From Azolla caroliniana (lineage: Eukaryota > Polypodiophyta): 64,000 nt of DNA. Position numbers and translations under genes: made by a program. Positions 1 through 9,559 of this stretch are shown here, piece after piece (position 1 is the first letter of the stretch; every line of letters begins with the position of its first letter). The DNA lies in contig JBHGNT010000009.1 in NCBI GenBank assembly GCA_043228905.1, positions 7,192,001-7,256,000 of the forward strand. The letters are read 5' to 3'. The notes beneath the pieces are model-generated. The model made no database searches, was not told where the DNA came from, and saw nothing but the letters and a program-made list of their open reading frames with translations.

Positions 1-2
1 GG

Positions 3-2702
3 ATGAAGAGGCTTGCAGAGGACAACCTTATTCCAGTGAAGCATGTGCACCTGGAGAAGTGCACCGACTGTCTGGCCGGTAAGCAAAACCGGACCTCCTT
101 CCACTCAAGGCCACCGACGAGACGTAGCGCACCATTGGAGCTGGTGCACACTGACGTGTGTCAAGTAGAAACGAAGTCACATGGCGGAGCCCAGTACTTC
201 GTGACATTCATTGATGACCACAGCCGGAAGCTGTGGACGGCACCGTTGAAGACAAAGGACCAAGTATTGTCCGTCTTCAAAGAACTCCACGCGAGAGTGG
301 AAAGAGAATCCGGCAAGAAACTGAAAGCGATACGAGCGGATAACGGAGGAGAATACCGAGGGCAATTTGAGGAGTATTGCCGTTCGATGGGAATCCGGCT
401 CGAGTTTACTGTGCCGAAGACGCCGGAACTGAACGGGCTGGCCGAGAGGATGAACCGGACCATAATGGAGAGGGTCCGGAGTATGCTGGCGCATGCGAAA
501 TTACCCAAGGGGTTTTGGGCTGAGGCGATGTCGACGGCGACATATGTGATAAATAGATCACCCTCAGTACCTTTGGACGGAGACACGCCGCAGAAAGTGT
601 AGACCGGTAAGGAAGTGTCCTACCGGCACCTGAAGGTGTTCGGGTGTCTCGCATACGTGCATGTGGCAAAGGACCGGAGAGGAAAGCTAGATCCAAAGAC
701 CCGGCCATGCATATTCCTCAGTTACGGCAACGACGAGTTTGGCTACCGAGTATGGGACCCGGTCGACAAGAAGATATTCAGGAGTCGAGATATCATCTTC
801 ATGGAGGACAAGACACTCGCCGACTGGGAGTCGGAGAAGAAGATGAAGAGCTCCAAGTCGACCGGTGAGGATCAACTCTACAAGGAGCAGTCCCGACCGG
901 CAAGAGACCGGTTAGCACTCGAGGATCCGGCCGAAGACGGTGAAGAAACAGAACCGGCCGAAGAAGATGAAAATGATACCGGAACCGGCCCCGATCCCGA
1001 AATGGATTCGGATGAAGAAGAATCGGAAGAACCGGTTACCGAAGCTCCGGAACGGAGATATCCTCTAAGAGAGAGAAGGGCCCCCCGGAGATTTCCGGAA
1101 CCAGAGCACGTGCTGCTAACCGACGAGGGGGAGCCGGAGAGCTTTGAAGAAGCGAAGCATGACACCCAGAGCCGCAGGTGGTTGAGTGCCATGCAGGACG
1201 AGATGGATTCCCTGCATGAGAACCACACATATGAACTTGTGGAGTTGCCGAAAGGAAAGCGGGCACTTCGAAACAAGTGGGTGTTCAAGCTGAAACCGGG
1301 AGATGCCGGAAACCCCCCGAGATACAAAGCCAGGATCGTGGTGAAGGGGTTCCAGCAGAAGAAGGGCGTCGACTTCGACGAGATATTTGCCCCGGTAGTG
1401 AAGATGACCTCCATCCGGACGGTGCTGAGCATAGCGGCAAGCATGGACCTCGAGGTAGAACAGATGGACGTGAAGACGGCATTCCTTCACGGTGACCTCG
1501 AAGAAGAGATCTACATGCAGCAACCGGAAGGATTCGAGAAGAAAGGAAAGGAGCACCTGGTATGCCGGTTGAAGAAGAGCCTCTACGGTCTGAAGCAGGC
1601 TCCCCGGCAATGGTACCGGAAGTTCGACTCCTTCATGACAGACGAAGGGTACCACAAAACGCAGACTGATCACTGCGTGTTTGTGAAGAAGTTCGAGGGA
1701 GGAGACTTTCTAATACTCCTTCTGTACGTGGACGACATGTTGATCGTCGGACGGGACCAGGGCAAGATACGGATGCTGAAGAAGGCTCTTCACCGAACCT
1801 TCTCAATGAAGGACCTGGGTCCGGCGAGGCAAATACTGGGGATGCACATCATCCGGGACCGGAAGAAGAAGCAGTTGTGGCTGTCACAGGAGAAGTACGT
1901 GACAAAGGTGCTTCAACGGTTCAACATGTCGGAAGCAAGACCGGTCGGATCAACCCTCCCGGCAAACTGCAAGCTGTCCAGGAAGCAAAGCCCCAAGACA
2001 AAGGCTGAGAAGGAGGACATGATGAAGGTACCATATGCCTCTGCCGTCGGAAGCTTGATGTACGCAATGGTGTGTACAAGACCGGACATAGGATATGCAG
2101 TCGGAGTGGTGAGCCGGTACATGAGCAATCCCGGAAAAGAGCACTGGAACGCGGTCAAGTGGATACTCCGATACCTGAAGGGCACGGCAAACGTGTGCCT
2201 CCGATTCGGCTCCGGTAAGCCCGAACTCGACGGCTTCACTGATTCGGATATGTCGGCTGATGCAGATACCAGCCGGTCCACATCAGGGTATGTGATGACG
2301 TATGCAGGGGGAGCTGTTTCGTGGCAGTCGAGGCTGCAGAAGACGGTTGCGTTGTCAACCACGGAGGCGGAGTACATGGCGGCTGTTGAAGCCGGCAAGG
2401 AAATAATATGGATGAAGGACTTCATTAGAGAGCTCGGTATCCGGCAGGAGGAGTACCGACTCTACTGCGATAGTCAGAGTGCCATCCACCTTGCGAAGAA
2501 CGCGGCCTATCACTCCCGGACGAAGCACATCCAGCGAAGATATCACTGGATCCGGGAAAGGATAGAAGACCAGGAGTTCGTGCTGACGAAGATCCACACG
2601 GACGAAAACGGCTCAGATATGCTGACCAAAGTGCTCACACCCGACAAGCTGGAAGCATGCCGGAAGAGGATCGGATTGGAGAGACATCCCATGCCGAAGT
2701 GA
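3..2702 (+). pseudogene. copia integrase-RT-RNase H polyprotein, one nonsense codon
   Basis: One reading frame runs from the window edge to the TGA at 2700-2702, broken only by a TAG at 600-602. The intact relatives at 31885 and 58411 have TGG (Trp) there. Domains in order are the end of the GAG-pre-integrase zinc region (C-x2-C before the GKQNR stretch), the integrase core (HTDVC, DNGGEYRG and the NGLAERMNR region), an acidic linker, reverse transcriptase with motif DVKTAFLHGDL and catalytic YVDD at 1725-1736, and copia RNase H (STTEAEYMAA, YCDSQSAIHLAKN). Apart from the single stop it is uninterrupted, so this copy may have been active fairly recently. Enzymatically it would make, process and integrate element cDNA in cytoplasmic particles. 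Confidence 0.92.
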
Positions 2703-2712
2703 AGGGGGAGTT

Positions 2713-3371
2713 TGTTGGGATTTACGGTCCCTCCGGATGGGATGTCCGGAGATGAATGACGGCAAGCCCGGTTGCGGTTACGGAACCGGAGGATGAAGAG
2801 TACCCGGCTACGGAGCCGGATGATGAAGACCCGGCTACGGAGCCGGATGATGTAGACCCCGGCTACGGAGCCGGATGATGTACGTACCCGGAGAGAGATC
2901 CGGATGCGGGGACATATTTGTGAATATGTTTGCCAAGGGCCCTTGAGGCTATATTTGTAAATAGCCCGAAAGTCATATGTGTATAAATATGACTTAGGGC
3001 AAACAGTTTTATGTTGCTGAAAAGTTTGCTGCTCATTTTCTGTTTTTCCACTCAAGAGGAGTGAAGAGAGAGCAGCCGAGAGAGAGAGAGAGAGAGAGAA
3101 ACGAGGAGGTCGTTGCCTCTGTGTATTACCGCCGTCTGTGGCGAGAACAGCGAGCTCAAGGTCGTCGCCTTGCAGCTCGCCATTGTATACTTCTCTGTAT
3201 AGTGTTGGTTTGGAGTCTTGAACTCTCGTGGTTTTTCCCGTTTAGGGTTTTCCACGTTAATCACGGTGTTATCGTGTCTTTCTCTGTGTTTCCTATTTTC
3301 TGCTGCATTGATTCGTGATTTCTCGGTTGTGGCCGAACGGTGAAGGCGAATCGGAGCGTAGATTCTCAACA
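2713..3371 (+). repeat. 3' LTR of copia A1
   Basis: It starts TGTTGGGA directly after the purine-rich tract at about 2700-2712 (GAAGGGGGAGTT) and ends CTCAACA. It is about 659 bp. It contains short diverged copies of the family-A tandem repeat (GGCTACGGAGCCGGATGATG units at about 2780-2890). It also has the conserved trio of small inverted repeats around a TATAAATA box at about 2909-2995, and a GA-rich stretch near 3080-3100. Confidence 0.88.
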
Positions 3372-3636
3372 AAGAGGTCACGGGCTGGGGGAGCAGGTTC
3401 TTCAGTGGCTTCCTGGTATAACATGAAGAGGGCGAGGGCGTGGTTGTCTTCGGGGAGTACTCAGATGAAGGTCTGTCGGTCTGGGGGTGTGATTTCGTCA
3501 AAGAATATGCGACGCGTGGCGGCTAACGACCGAAGGACGCACGTTGCTTGGATGAGGAGGGTGCGTGCTGTGCGTGGTGCAGTGAAAAGTTCGGAGAGCA
3601 GGGAGGTCGAGGTCACGTACACCGAGAGTGCCTGGA

Positions 3637-4281
3637 TCATATTCGGAGAGCCAGCTGGGGTAAGGAGAGGGGTCTGAACGGTGGAGGGGTCCGTCGCACC
3701 GGGGGTGAGGGCATGTTCAAGGCGGCTTTGGACGTGCGGAGTTGAAGGATGTCCTTTTCGAGGTCGGCGCATTGGCGACGGTGTTTGATGAGGAGACATC
3801 GATTTCGTTCATTGGCGACTTCGACTTGGTGGATCATGGCGTCTCGTTCAGCCTTGAGGGTGGTGATCTCGCTCGTGAGTTGGTGAGTGGTGGCCATGGC
3901 GGTGGCCAGGGCTTCGGACCGTTCGGAGAGATCAGCCGTCACGGCTGCGAGGCGGGCCTCGGTCAGTTGGTGTTGGGTGGTGAGGCGGACGTACTCGGCC
4001 GAAAGTTCGGCATGTGTTTGCACTGCGCGTTCCTGGTCGTGGTGCCAGGTTGTCCGAGCTTGTTGGAATTCGTCAGCGAGTTGTTGGTGTTGGGTTTGCG
4101 TTGTCAGGAGTTCTTGCTTGAGGAGGTCGTGGGCGGCCGCTTGGCATGCGTTGGTATGGAGGGCGCTCCGTACCTCAGCGACCAAGATCTCGTTCCGTGT
4201 AGTCGTCTCATGTTGGTCGGTGGCAGTCTGTTGGGCCTGTGCCTGAACTTGAAGTAGGCGACGGTTCACGACGACAGTCAT
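3637..4281 (-). CDS. ORF Y: coiled-coil protein of unknown function, probably carried by element C
   Basis: A 214-codon ORF starts with ATG at 4281, only two bases after the TAA that ends ORF X (stop-AG-ATG arrangement). The protein is rich in Gln, Ala, Thr, Glu and Leu with long heptad-like stretches (residues about 10-180), typical of an extended coiled coil. The last 30 residues are Pro/Arg rich. A second frame (3799-3461) continues Pro-rich coding potential, so the 3' end may be frameshifted. No domain is recognised. A structural or gag-like role, or a partner of ORF X, is only a guess. It lies in the same orientation as C's gag-pol. It could instead be a captured host fragment. Confidence 0.5.
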   Translation of the reverse strand: MTVVVNRRLLQVQAQAQQTATDQHETTTRNEILVAEVRSALHTNACQAAAHDLLKQELLTTQTQHQQLADEFQQARTTWHHDQERAVQTHAELSAEYVRLTTQHQLTEARLAAVTADLSERSEALATAMATTHQLTSEITTLKAERDAMIHQVEVANERNRCLLIKHRRQCADLEKDILQLRTSKAALNMPSPPVRRTPPPFRPLSLPQLALRI

Positions 4282-4283
4282 CT

Positions 4284-5708
4284 TTAGGAGTCAGCCACCA
4301 TGTCGGTTAAGGGTTTGGGGGGGACAGTGAGGGAGGGGGTAGGGTGGGTAGTAACTGTAGTGAGGGAGGTCGAGTAGGGCACGGAGGTCGAGAGGGGGGG
4401 TGGCGGAAGCGCGGTTGTCATTTGGGCGGGGGCGATGGTGGGCTGGAGGGGAACTACCGGGGTTGCGGTCGGGGGCCGGTCGGGGGTTTCAGTGTCGGGA
4501 GCGGCGTGGCGGGCGAGTTTATGGGGTCGGGGTTGTGGGATGTCGTCGGTGGTGGTGGACGGGAAAGGTGGGGTAGTTGTGGCCGGAGCGGGGGGAGAGG
4601 ACTTGTGGGGTGGAGGGGTTGGCGAGGTGGGTGGAGGCGGGGTTGGCGGGTTCTGTTGGTCGCGTAAGATTGACTCAGTGGTGCAACTGCGGGAACGCGG
4701 AGTCGTGGTTGTGGTCTGATGTGACACATAGTGGAAAGTGGTGGACAAGGCTTGGATTTTGGTGGGGGTGAACTCGTGTGTCTGGAATTCCTTGACACGA
4801 TTCGTGATATCCTCAAGGGTGTCGAGGTTAGCTTCGGCTGACACGTGGGTGATCGGGGGTTGTTTGTGTGATGGTGGCCGTGCTTGTTCACCTTGGTGTA
4901 CTTGTCGTAAAAAGTTGCGTTCGGGGAGACGAAGGCGTTCGAGTTGGCCTGGGACAGTGATCTTGCAGAAGCGTTCTTGGCAGCGTACAAAGGGAGGGGC
5001 GGGGGGTCCGATGCAGAACTTTGCGCACAAGTACCAGGTGAGGAACCACGCGAAATTGACAGTCGATTTGGGCCGTGTGTGCCATTCTCAGACCCGGCGG
5101 ACAAGCTCGTGAGCCCACTGGACTGGTTGTGGGTCATGTGCCCACTTGAGGTACTCACCGATGATACGAGCGGTGGCATCGGTAGATGCGGTGTCGCCGA
5201 TTTGGGCTATGGCGCTACAACGGTCATGGAGATGGAGAGGGATTTCGGTGTAACGCCACCCTTCACGACCAGAATATTCGGCGTAGGCAACAGGAATGAT
5301 GTCGGGGACAACCCCAGGTCCTCATGGTGCGGAAGGGGGCGCCCTCGAGGGGTAAATGTAGCGTAGCACAAACGTCGGCCGTGGTGAACTGGAATGCGAC
5401 GGGGGGGGGGGGGAGTCTACGAAAGGCTGCATATTCACGTGGCTCGTATCGGGGTTGTACCTGATGAGGAAACGATTGACCAGTTCGGGTAGGACGCCCC
5501 ACGGCCCGATCCCAAGGAAGAACTTGAGGCCAACTCGTGAGAGAGTGATGAACACGTCGGGTTCGAGGTACTTGAGCTGCGTGGCGGCCACAGGAACCCG
5601 GTAAGTACATCGGGTATTGTTGAACACCTCTGGAATGACTAAGGAACCGCACCCTGCGTTGGGGTAGTATGCGTGGAGGAGTTTGATAAATTGGGGAGGC
5701 GTCATCAT
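4284..5708 (-). pseudogene. ORF X: unrecognised protein of about 470 residues with two in-frame TGA codons
   Basis: A single frame runs from the ATG at 5708 to the TAA at 4284-4286, interrupted by TGA at about 5322-5324 and about 5085. The N-terminal third is hydrophobic and aromatic (GIGPWGVLPELVNRF, with N-terminal MMTPPQFIKLLHAYYP). The middle part resembles a folded domain (EGWRYTEIPLHLHDRC, IIGEYLKWAHDP). The C-terminal 200 residues are very Pro/Thr rich. Just upstream of the ATG the minus strand reads like a splice acceptor (CTAAT branch-like element, pyrimidine run, CTCGCAG at about 5717-5735), so it may be translated from a spliced transcript. I do not recognise the family. An additional ORF of gypsy element C is the best reading; a captured host gene is the alternative. 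A 12-13 base poly-G run lies in it at about 5400. Confidence 0.5.
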
Positions 5709-5749
5709 TGGCAACCTGCGAGAAAAATATTAGTATAGGTAAATGTGGT

Positions 5750-5935
5750 CAAGAATTAGCAAGTATGGGTAGTTTCAATAGATTCCCCCGCTGTTTTTTT
5801 TTTGTTTTTTTTTTTTGTTTTTTAGGGAGCGGGACGTGGAGTCCTAACTACGGAGTAACTCGGTAAAATATGGTGACGAAGCAACGAGTTCGGGTAGTTT
5901 CAATAGATTCCCCCGCTGGGTTTTTTTTTTTTTTT
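5750..5935. other. non-coding stretch with poly-T runs
   Basis: It holds T-rich runs (about 5794-5820 and 5921-5936) and a duplicated short segment (GTAGTTTCAATAGATTCCCCCGCTG at about 5770 and again at about 5895). No gene was seen. Confidence 0.6.
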
Positions 5936-5987
5936 TGGGTCCTAATTTCGTAGTAACGTTACAACGAAGGGTTATCTGGTCTAGGAG

Positions 5988-6372
5988 TTGGACTCCTCGA
6001 ATGACGTGTGGTTTGAGTAGGTGGGCTCCTCGAACAACGCGTGGTTCGAGGAGTTGGGCTGGGTGGGGACTCCTCGAACAATGGGTAGTTCGAGGGGTTG
6101 GGCTGGGTGTGGTTCGAAGAGTTGGGCCCCTCGAACACTGTGTAGTTCGAGGGGTTGAACTCCTCGAACAACGGGTAGTTCGAGGGGTTGGGCCCCTCGA
6201 ACAACGGGGAGTTCGAGGGGTTGGGCCCCTCGAACGCTGTGTAGTTCGACAGGTTGAACCCCTCAGACAACGGGGAGTTCGAGGGGTTGGGCCCCTCGAA
6301 CACTGTGTAGTTCGAGAGGTTGGGCCCCTCGAACAATGGGTAGTTCGAGGGGTTGGGTCCCTCGAACCACGA
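5988..6372. repeat. 33-bp tandem array of hairpin-forming units
   Basis: About ten units of roughly 33 bp follow each other. Each consists of CCCCTCGAAC, an 8-base loop, GTTCGAGGGG and a TTGGG linker, so each can fold into a 10-bp perfect stem. Units 1-3 (to about 6125) are longer or imperfect; units from 6125 onward are regular. Loop sequences alternate between an ACTGTGTA type and an AACGGGTA/AACGGGGA type. Because 33 is divisible by three, the array is open in several frames and gives an 11-residue repeat, but no function as protein is supported. Confidence 0.85.
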
Positions 6373-6860
6373 GGTGGAGTGCGCTGGAAACGGCCAATGA
6401 CGTGGGGAGGGTGAAACGACGAGGCGGCTGTCGCGGCCACCTCGGGGGGAACGAAAGAAAGAAGAGAAAGAGAGAAAAAAAACGTCGGGACGGTGGGGCA
6501 GCGTGGACGGGCAGCGCCACGAGGAGGGGCGACGGCTATGGCTGCCACGGGGGGAGTGTAGACGTAGTGTGCCGGCTATAGTCGCCACGGCTGGGAGGCC
6601 CGTAGTGTGCCGGTGACAGGAGGAGGAGGACAGCGTCGTGGCGGCAGCCATGGCCCACGCAGAGGAATGAAGGGCAGGTACGAGGGGAGTGTAGTGTGGT
6701 GTGTCAAAATGAGAGAGGGGGGGGGGGGGGGGAGGGCCTACCCGAGGCGTGGGAAAGCAAGGTGTGGAGGAGGCGAGGCGGCGAACGGTGCAGGCAACCG
6801 GTGGAGGAGGGGCGGGGATGCTGAGGGTGGGAGAAAGCCACGAACAGAGATTGGGGGGGG
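6373..6860. other. GC-rich low-complexity spacer of element C
   Basis: This is non-coding-looking DNA with long homopurine/homopyrimidine stretches. It includes a G run of about 18 at 6718-6733 and another G-rich stretch near 6857. ORFs here are open only because of composition. No domain is recognised. Confidence 0.5.
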
Positions 6861-7515
6861 GAGGGGAGGAATAGTGTGAGCAAGGAGGGGGGGGAAGAGT
6901 GCTGCAGAGGGTGGAAGCGTGGAGTGAGAAGGGAAGGGACAAGCAGAAAGAGGAGAGCTAAAAAAGGAGGGAGGGGAGGTAGAGCAGAGAAGAAGGAGAA
7001 AAAAGAAGAAGGAGAAGAAGAAGAAAAACGAAAAAAAGAAAAAGGAAAAAGGAAAAAGAAAGATAAAAAAACACCACTCAAAAAACGAAAAAAAAAAAAA
7101 AAAAAAAAAAACATAACAAAAAACAAAACAAAATAAGGATAATAACAACCGGTATAGAAAAAAAATAAAAAAAATCATAAAAATAAAATAAAAATAAATA
7201 AAAAAGAAAGAAACGGATACTGACAATAATAGTCATTACAAATAAAGTAAATCAATAAAATAATGGTAAAGATCATAAAAACTAAAATAACATAAATAAA
7301 AATAAAAAAATAAAAAATAAAAAATAGAAAATAAAAATAAAAAATAAATAAATTTTAAAACAAATTTAAAAAAAGTTTTAAAAAAATAAAAAAATAAAAA
7401 TAAAAAAATATAAAAAAACAAAAATAACTAGAAAAAGAAAATTAAAATAAATAAAAATAAATAAATAAATAAAAATAAAAAATAAAAAATAAAAAATAAA
7501 AACTAATACAATTAA
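6861..7515. repeat. purine-rich then A/T-rich low-complexity tract
   Basis: The plus strand is almost pure purine from about 6861 to 7080 (GGAGGG and GAAGAAGAA types). It then passes through a poly-A run (about 7089-7110) into degenerate AAAATA/AAATAAAA repeats up to about 7505. It lies inside the presumed 3' non-coding part of element C. The composition is strongly strand-biased. Confidence 0.85.
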
Positions 7516-7896
7516 TAGAACACAAATCACGGCAACGAGGGACAACCGACGGGGATGCGAGGTCGGGAGGGTAGGGAGGAATCGATGGAGAAGATTCGGG
7601 ATGGTGAGGGGGGTCTAAACGGCGGTCTACGGGGAACGTGGTAGGGGATTGGGTAAATTAAGGGCTTTTGAGGAACCTTGAGGATGCGACTGTGGAGGGA
7701 GTGTCACTCGGGTATCGTGTGAGGGTCCAGGTCCGTGACTTTTAAGGATCCAAACCTGCGGCATGTTTGTTAAGGGGGTGGGGAGGATTTGTGAAACCTT
7801 CCTACGGGGTGTTCGGTCTCTCAGTTGTTTAGGCTTGTCGCTTCCTGTGGCTTTAGCGTGGGCAGGATACTGGGCTGATGTGTGTGCTTTTCGGGT
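7516..7896. other. spacer, no gene seen
   Basis: GC-balanced sequence between the A-rich tract and the tandem duplication. Only short chance ORFs are present. Confidence 0.4.
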
Positions 7897-8440
7897 GTCC
7901 CCTGCAGGCGTGGTATGATCGCGACTGGGGAGTGGCGCCTTTGTACCAACCTTGTGCTGTTGTGAGTGTCTTTTTGACTTGCCAAATGGCGGATTCTCCA
8001 CAACGTTGCCCGTCAGCAAAAACAGCGTGAACATTCACCCATTCCCGTGGTTTGGGTGTCCGTGTTTTGACGTCAACGTCGCGCTGGTCTTGGGTGGCCA
8101 GTGGGTGTTGGCATTCGGTTTGGTTGAGCAACTCCGTGCCTTGGGGTTCATCGATGTCCCCTGCAGGCGTGGTATGATCGAGATTGGGGAGTCGGCTTCG
8201 TTTCGGAACCCAGAAGCTAGTGGCACCATTGTGCCAACCTTGTGCGGTTGTGAGTATTTTTCTGACTCGCCACACCGCACGTTCTCCGTAGCGTGGGCCT
8301 TCAGCGAACACTGCGTGGACGTTCACCCATTCTCATGGTTTGGGTGTCTGTGTTCTATTGTTAGTGTCGCGTTGGCTATGGGCGGCCAGTGGGTGTCGGT
8401 GTGTTGCTTGTTTGGGTAGCTCCACGCTTTGAGGATCAGC
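7897..8440. repeat. diverged tandem duplication, period about 259 bp
   Basis: The segment beginning GTCCCCTGCAGGCGTGGTAT at 7897 recurs at 8156, and the following approximately 250 bases align with scattered substitutions and a roughly 25-bp indel. On the minus strand both copies give similar peptides (NVHAVFAEG/DG, LTTAQGW, HTTPAGD). This suggests a duplicated, formerly coding segment or a structured 3' region of element C. Confidence 0.75.
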
Positions 8441-9116
8441 GAGGACAGCGAGATGTGATTCGAGTGTTGTTGCGAGGAGGTCCTCGGACTTCAGTCCACC
8501 TCCTGTTTGAAAAGAGACGATGTGTTTGCTGGGTGATAGGAGACATTCGCTTATGCGACACCAATCTAAACCAAGGAGGCATTGTGTGTGCATCACTCCG
8601 GGTGGGAGTACCCAAACTTACATTAAGTGCACACTGTATTCTGTCTTGATGTTACACCCGAAGATTCCCAGGCAACATGACGTAGACCCATCGAAGCCAC
8701 GGAAGTTGTTGTTGCACACTTCGAGGTTTGGGCAACCTAGACGTCGCCATGTTTCAAAGGAGAAAAGGGTTAGCGATACTCCTGTGTCGATTACCGCCGT
8801 CAAAGGCATGTCGTCGACACAGCATTGTAGTTGTATTGTTCCATCATTAGAGTTGGCCGCCCGAGCCATGGCTGTCGGATGGGCGTGTCCCTGTCGCTTC
8901 AATTTCGCTTGCATGTTGCGCAGGTCGGTTTCGAGACGGGCCATTCGGCCATCGGAGGCTTTAAGTTTGGCCTCTACCTCTCGTTGTCGAGCCATGAGTA
9001 GAGCCTCGTGTGTGAGGGGTCCATAGTAACATTTGAGCTTGCTCCCATTAATGAACCTGGGGATGTCAAAACCTTCGATCGTGCGTAGGCGACATGCTCC
9101 TGTCTTGGTAACCTCC
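8333..9116 (-). pseudogene. integrase C-terminus + coiled coil + second retropepsin-like domain of gypsy C
   Basis: Read right to left from the B insertion point, the frame first gives the end of gypsy integrase (FINGSKLKCYYGP), continuing the GPYVVSEV that ends at 14411. It passes into a heptad-rich helix (REVEAKLKASDGRMARLETD region). It then enters an aspartic-protease-like domain with catalytic-type IDTG at 8780-8791 (the DTG itself at 8780-8788) and, about 70 residues later, the C-terminal hallmark LLGLDW at about 8565-8583. A TAA at 8618-8620 interrupts it. C already has a normal protease before RT (DTG at 17872-17880), so this is a second one after integrase. The protease reading rests on motif order and spacing only. 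It might cleave the downstream ORF products. Confidence 0.6.
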
Positions 9117-9501
9117 TGTTGAGAGACAAGCTCAACATCGGCCGGATCGGCTGAAGAAGCCAAGGACCGGATCGGTTGGGACCGATCGGTTAGGCCGGTA
9201 GGAAAGATATTCCGTGAGGAATATATTTGGGAGTTAGTGTAAGAGCTCTTAATGAGCATTGAAGTACTGTCAATACTTCGGTCAGTCCTCCTAGGACTTG
9301 TACAAAGTGTTCATTGAACACATATATGGTTGTTGTTGTTTTTTCCTTTAGAAAAAATATACACATATTCTTTTTGGTGTCTTCTCTCTCACTCTCTCGG
9401 TCTCTCCCGCGTATACTGTGTAAGCTCAAGCTCTCCATTAAACGTGAGTGTTCTTCCTTCTGTTCTGTCTTTATACTTGCTTCCGCATGCTACTTTCTAC
9501 A
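9117..9501 (+). repeat. 5' LTR of copia B
   Basis: 385 bp, TGTTGAGAG..TTTCTACA. It is followed immediately by the primer-binding site. Confidence 0.93.
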
Positions 9502-9513
9502 TGGTATCAGAGC
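9502..9513 (+). promoter_or_regulatory. primer-binding site of copia B
   Basis: TGGTATCAGAGC directly abuts the 5' LTR and matches the 3' end of plant initiator tRNA-Met. It primes minus-strand cDNA. Confidence 0.9.
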
Positions 9514-9559
9514 GCGAGGGTTGAGAACCACAGTCAGGAAGCTTCAGCTCCGATAGGAG

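Larger units (their letters stand above)
1..3371 (+). mobile_element. Ty1/copia retrotransposon A1 (family A), 5' end outside window
   Basis: This is the 3' part of a copia LTR retrotransposon: integrase, reverse transcriptase and RNase H, then a polypurine tract and the 3' LTR. The window starts inside the pre-integrase/integrase region, so gag, protease and the 5' LTR are not seen. It is clearly related to the more complete copies at 29226-34737 and 55619-61259. Its LTR starts TGTTGGGA and ends CTCAACA. The sequence to its right (from 3372) is interpreted as the interior of gypsy element C, so A1 probably inserted into C. This cannot be proved because the left target-site copy is outside the window. 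Confidence 0.93.

Noticed and set aside
878-1673. Large antisense ORFs opposite copia pol genes (also 31442-33139, 38185-39532, 58688-59465)
   Set aside because: They mirror conserved pol codons in GC- or AT-biased sequence. They recur at the same places in every family-A copy, as expected of shadows.
3061-3318. Small ORF in the A1 LTR as a host gene
   Set aside because: It lies wholly within the LTR and is not conserved in frame in A2 or A4.
4344-4719. Plus-strand Gly-rich ORFs
   Set aside because: They are the antisense of the Pro/Thr-rich end of ORF X and carry no domain.
5988-6372. CRISPR-like array
   Set aside because: Units are contiguous hairpins without unique spacers, and the context is a plant nuclear retrotransposon.
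5959-6942. Long minus-strand ORF with 11-residue repeats over the hairpin array
   Set aside because: It follows from the 33-bp period and GC-rich composition. The other strand is also open, and the palindromic DNA explains the pattern better.
6704-7226. Phe-rich membrane-like ORFs on the minus strand
   Set aside because: They are translations of the homopyrimidine and poly-T complement of the purine/A-rich tract and are low complexity only.
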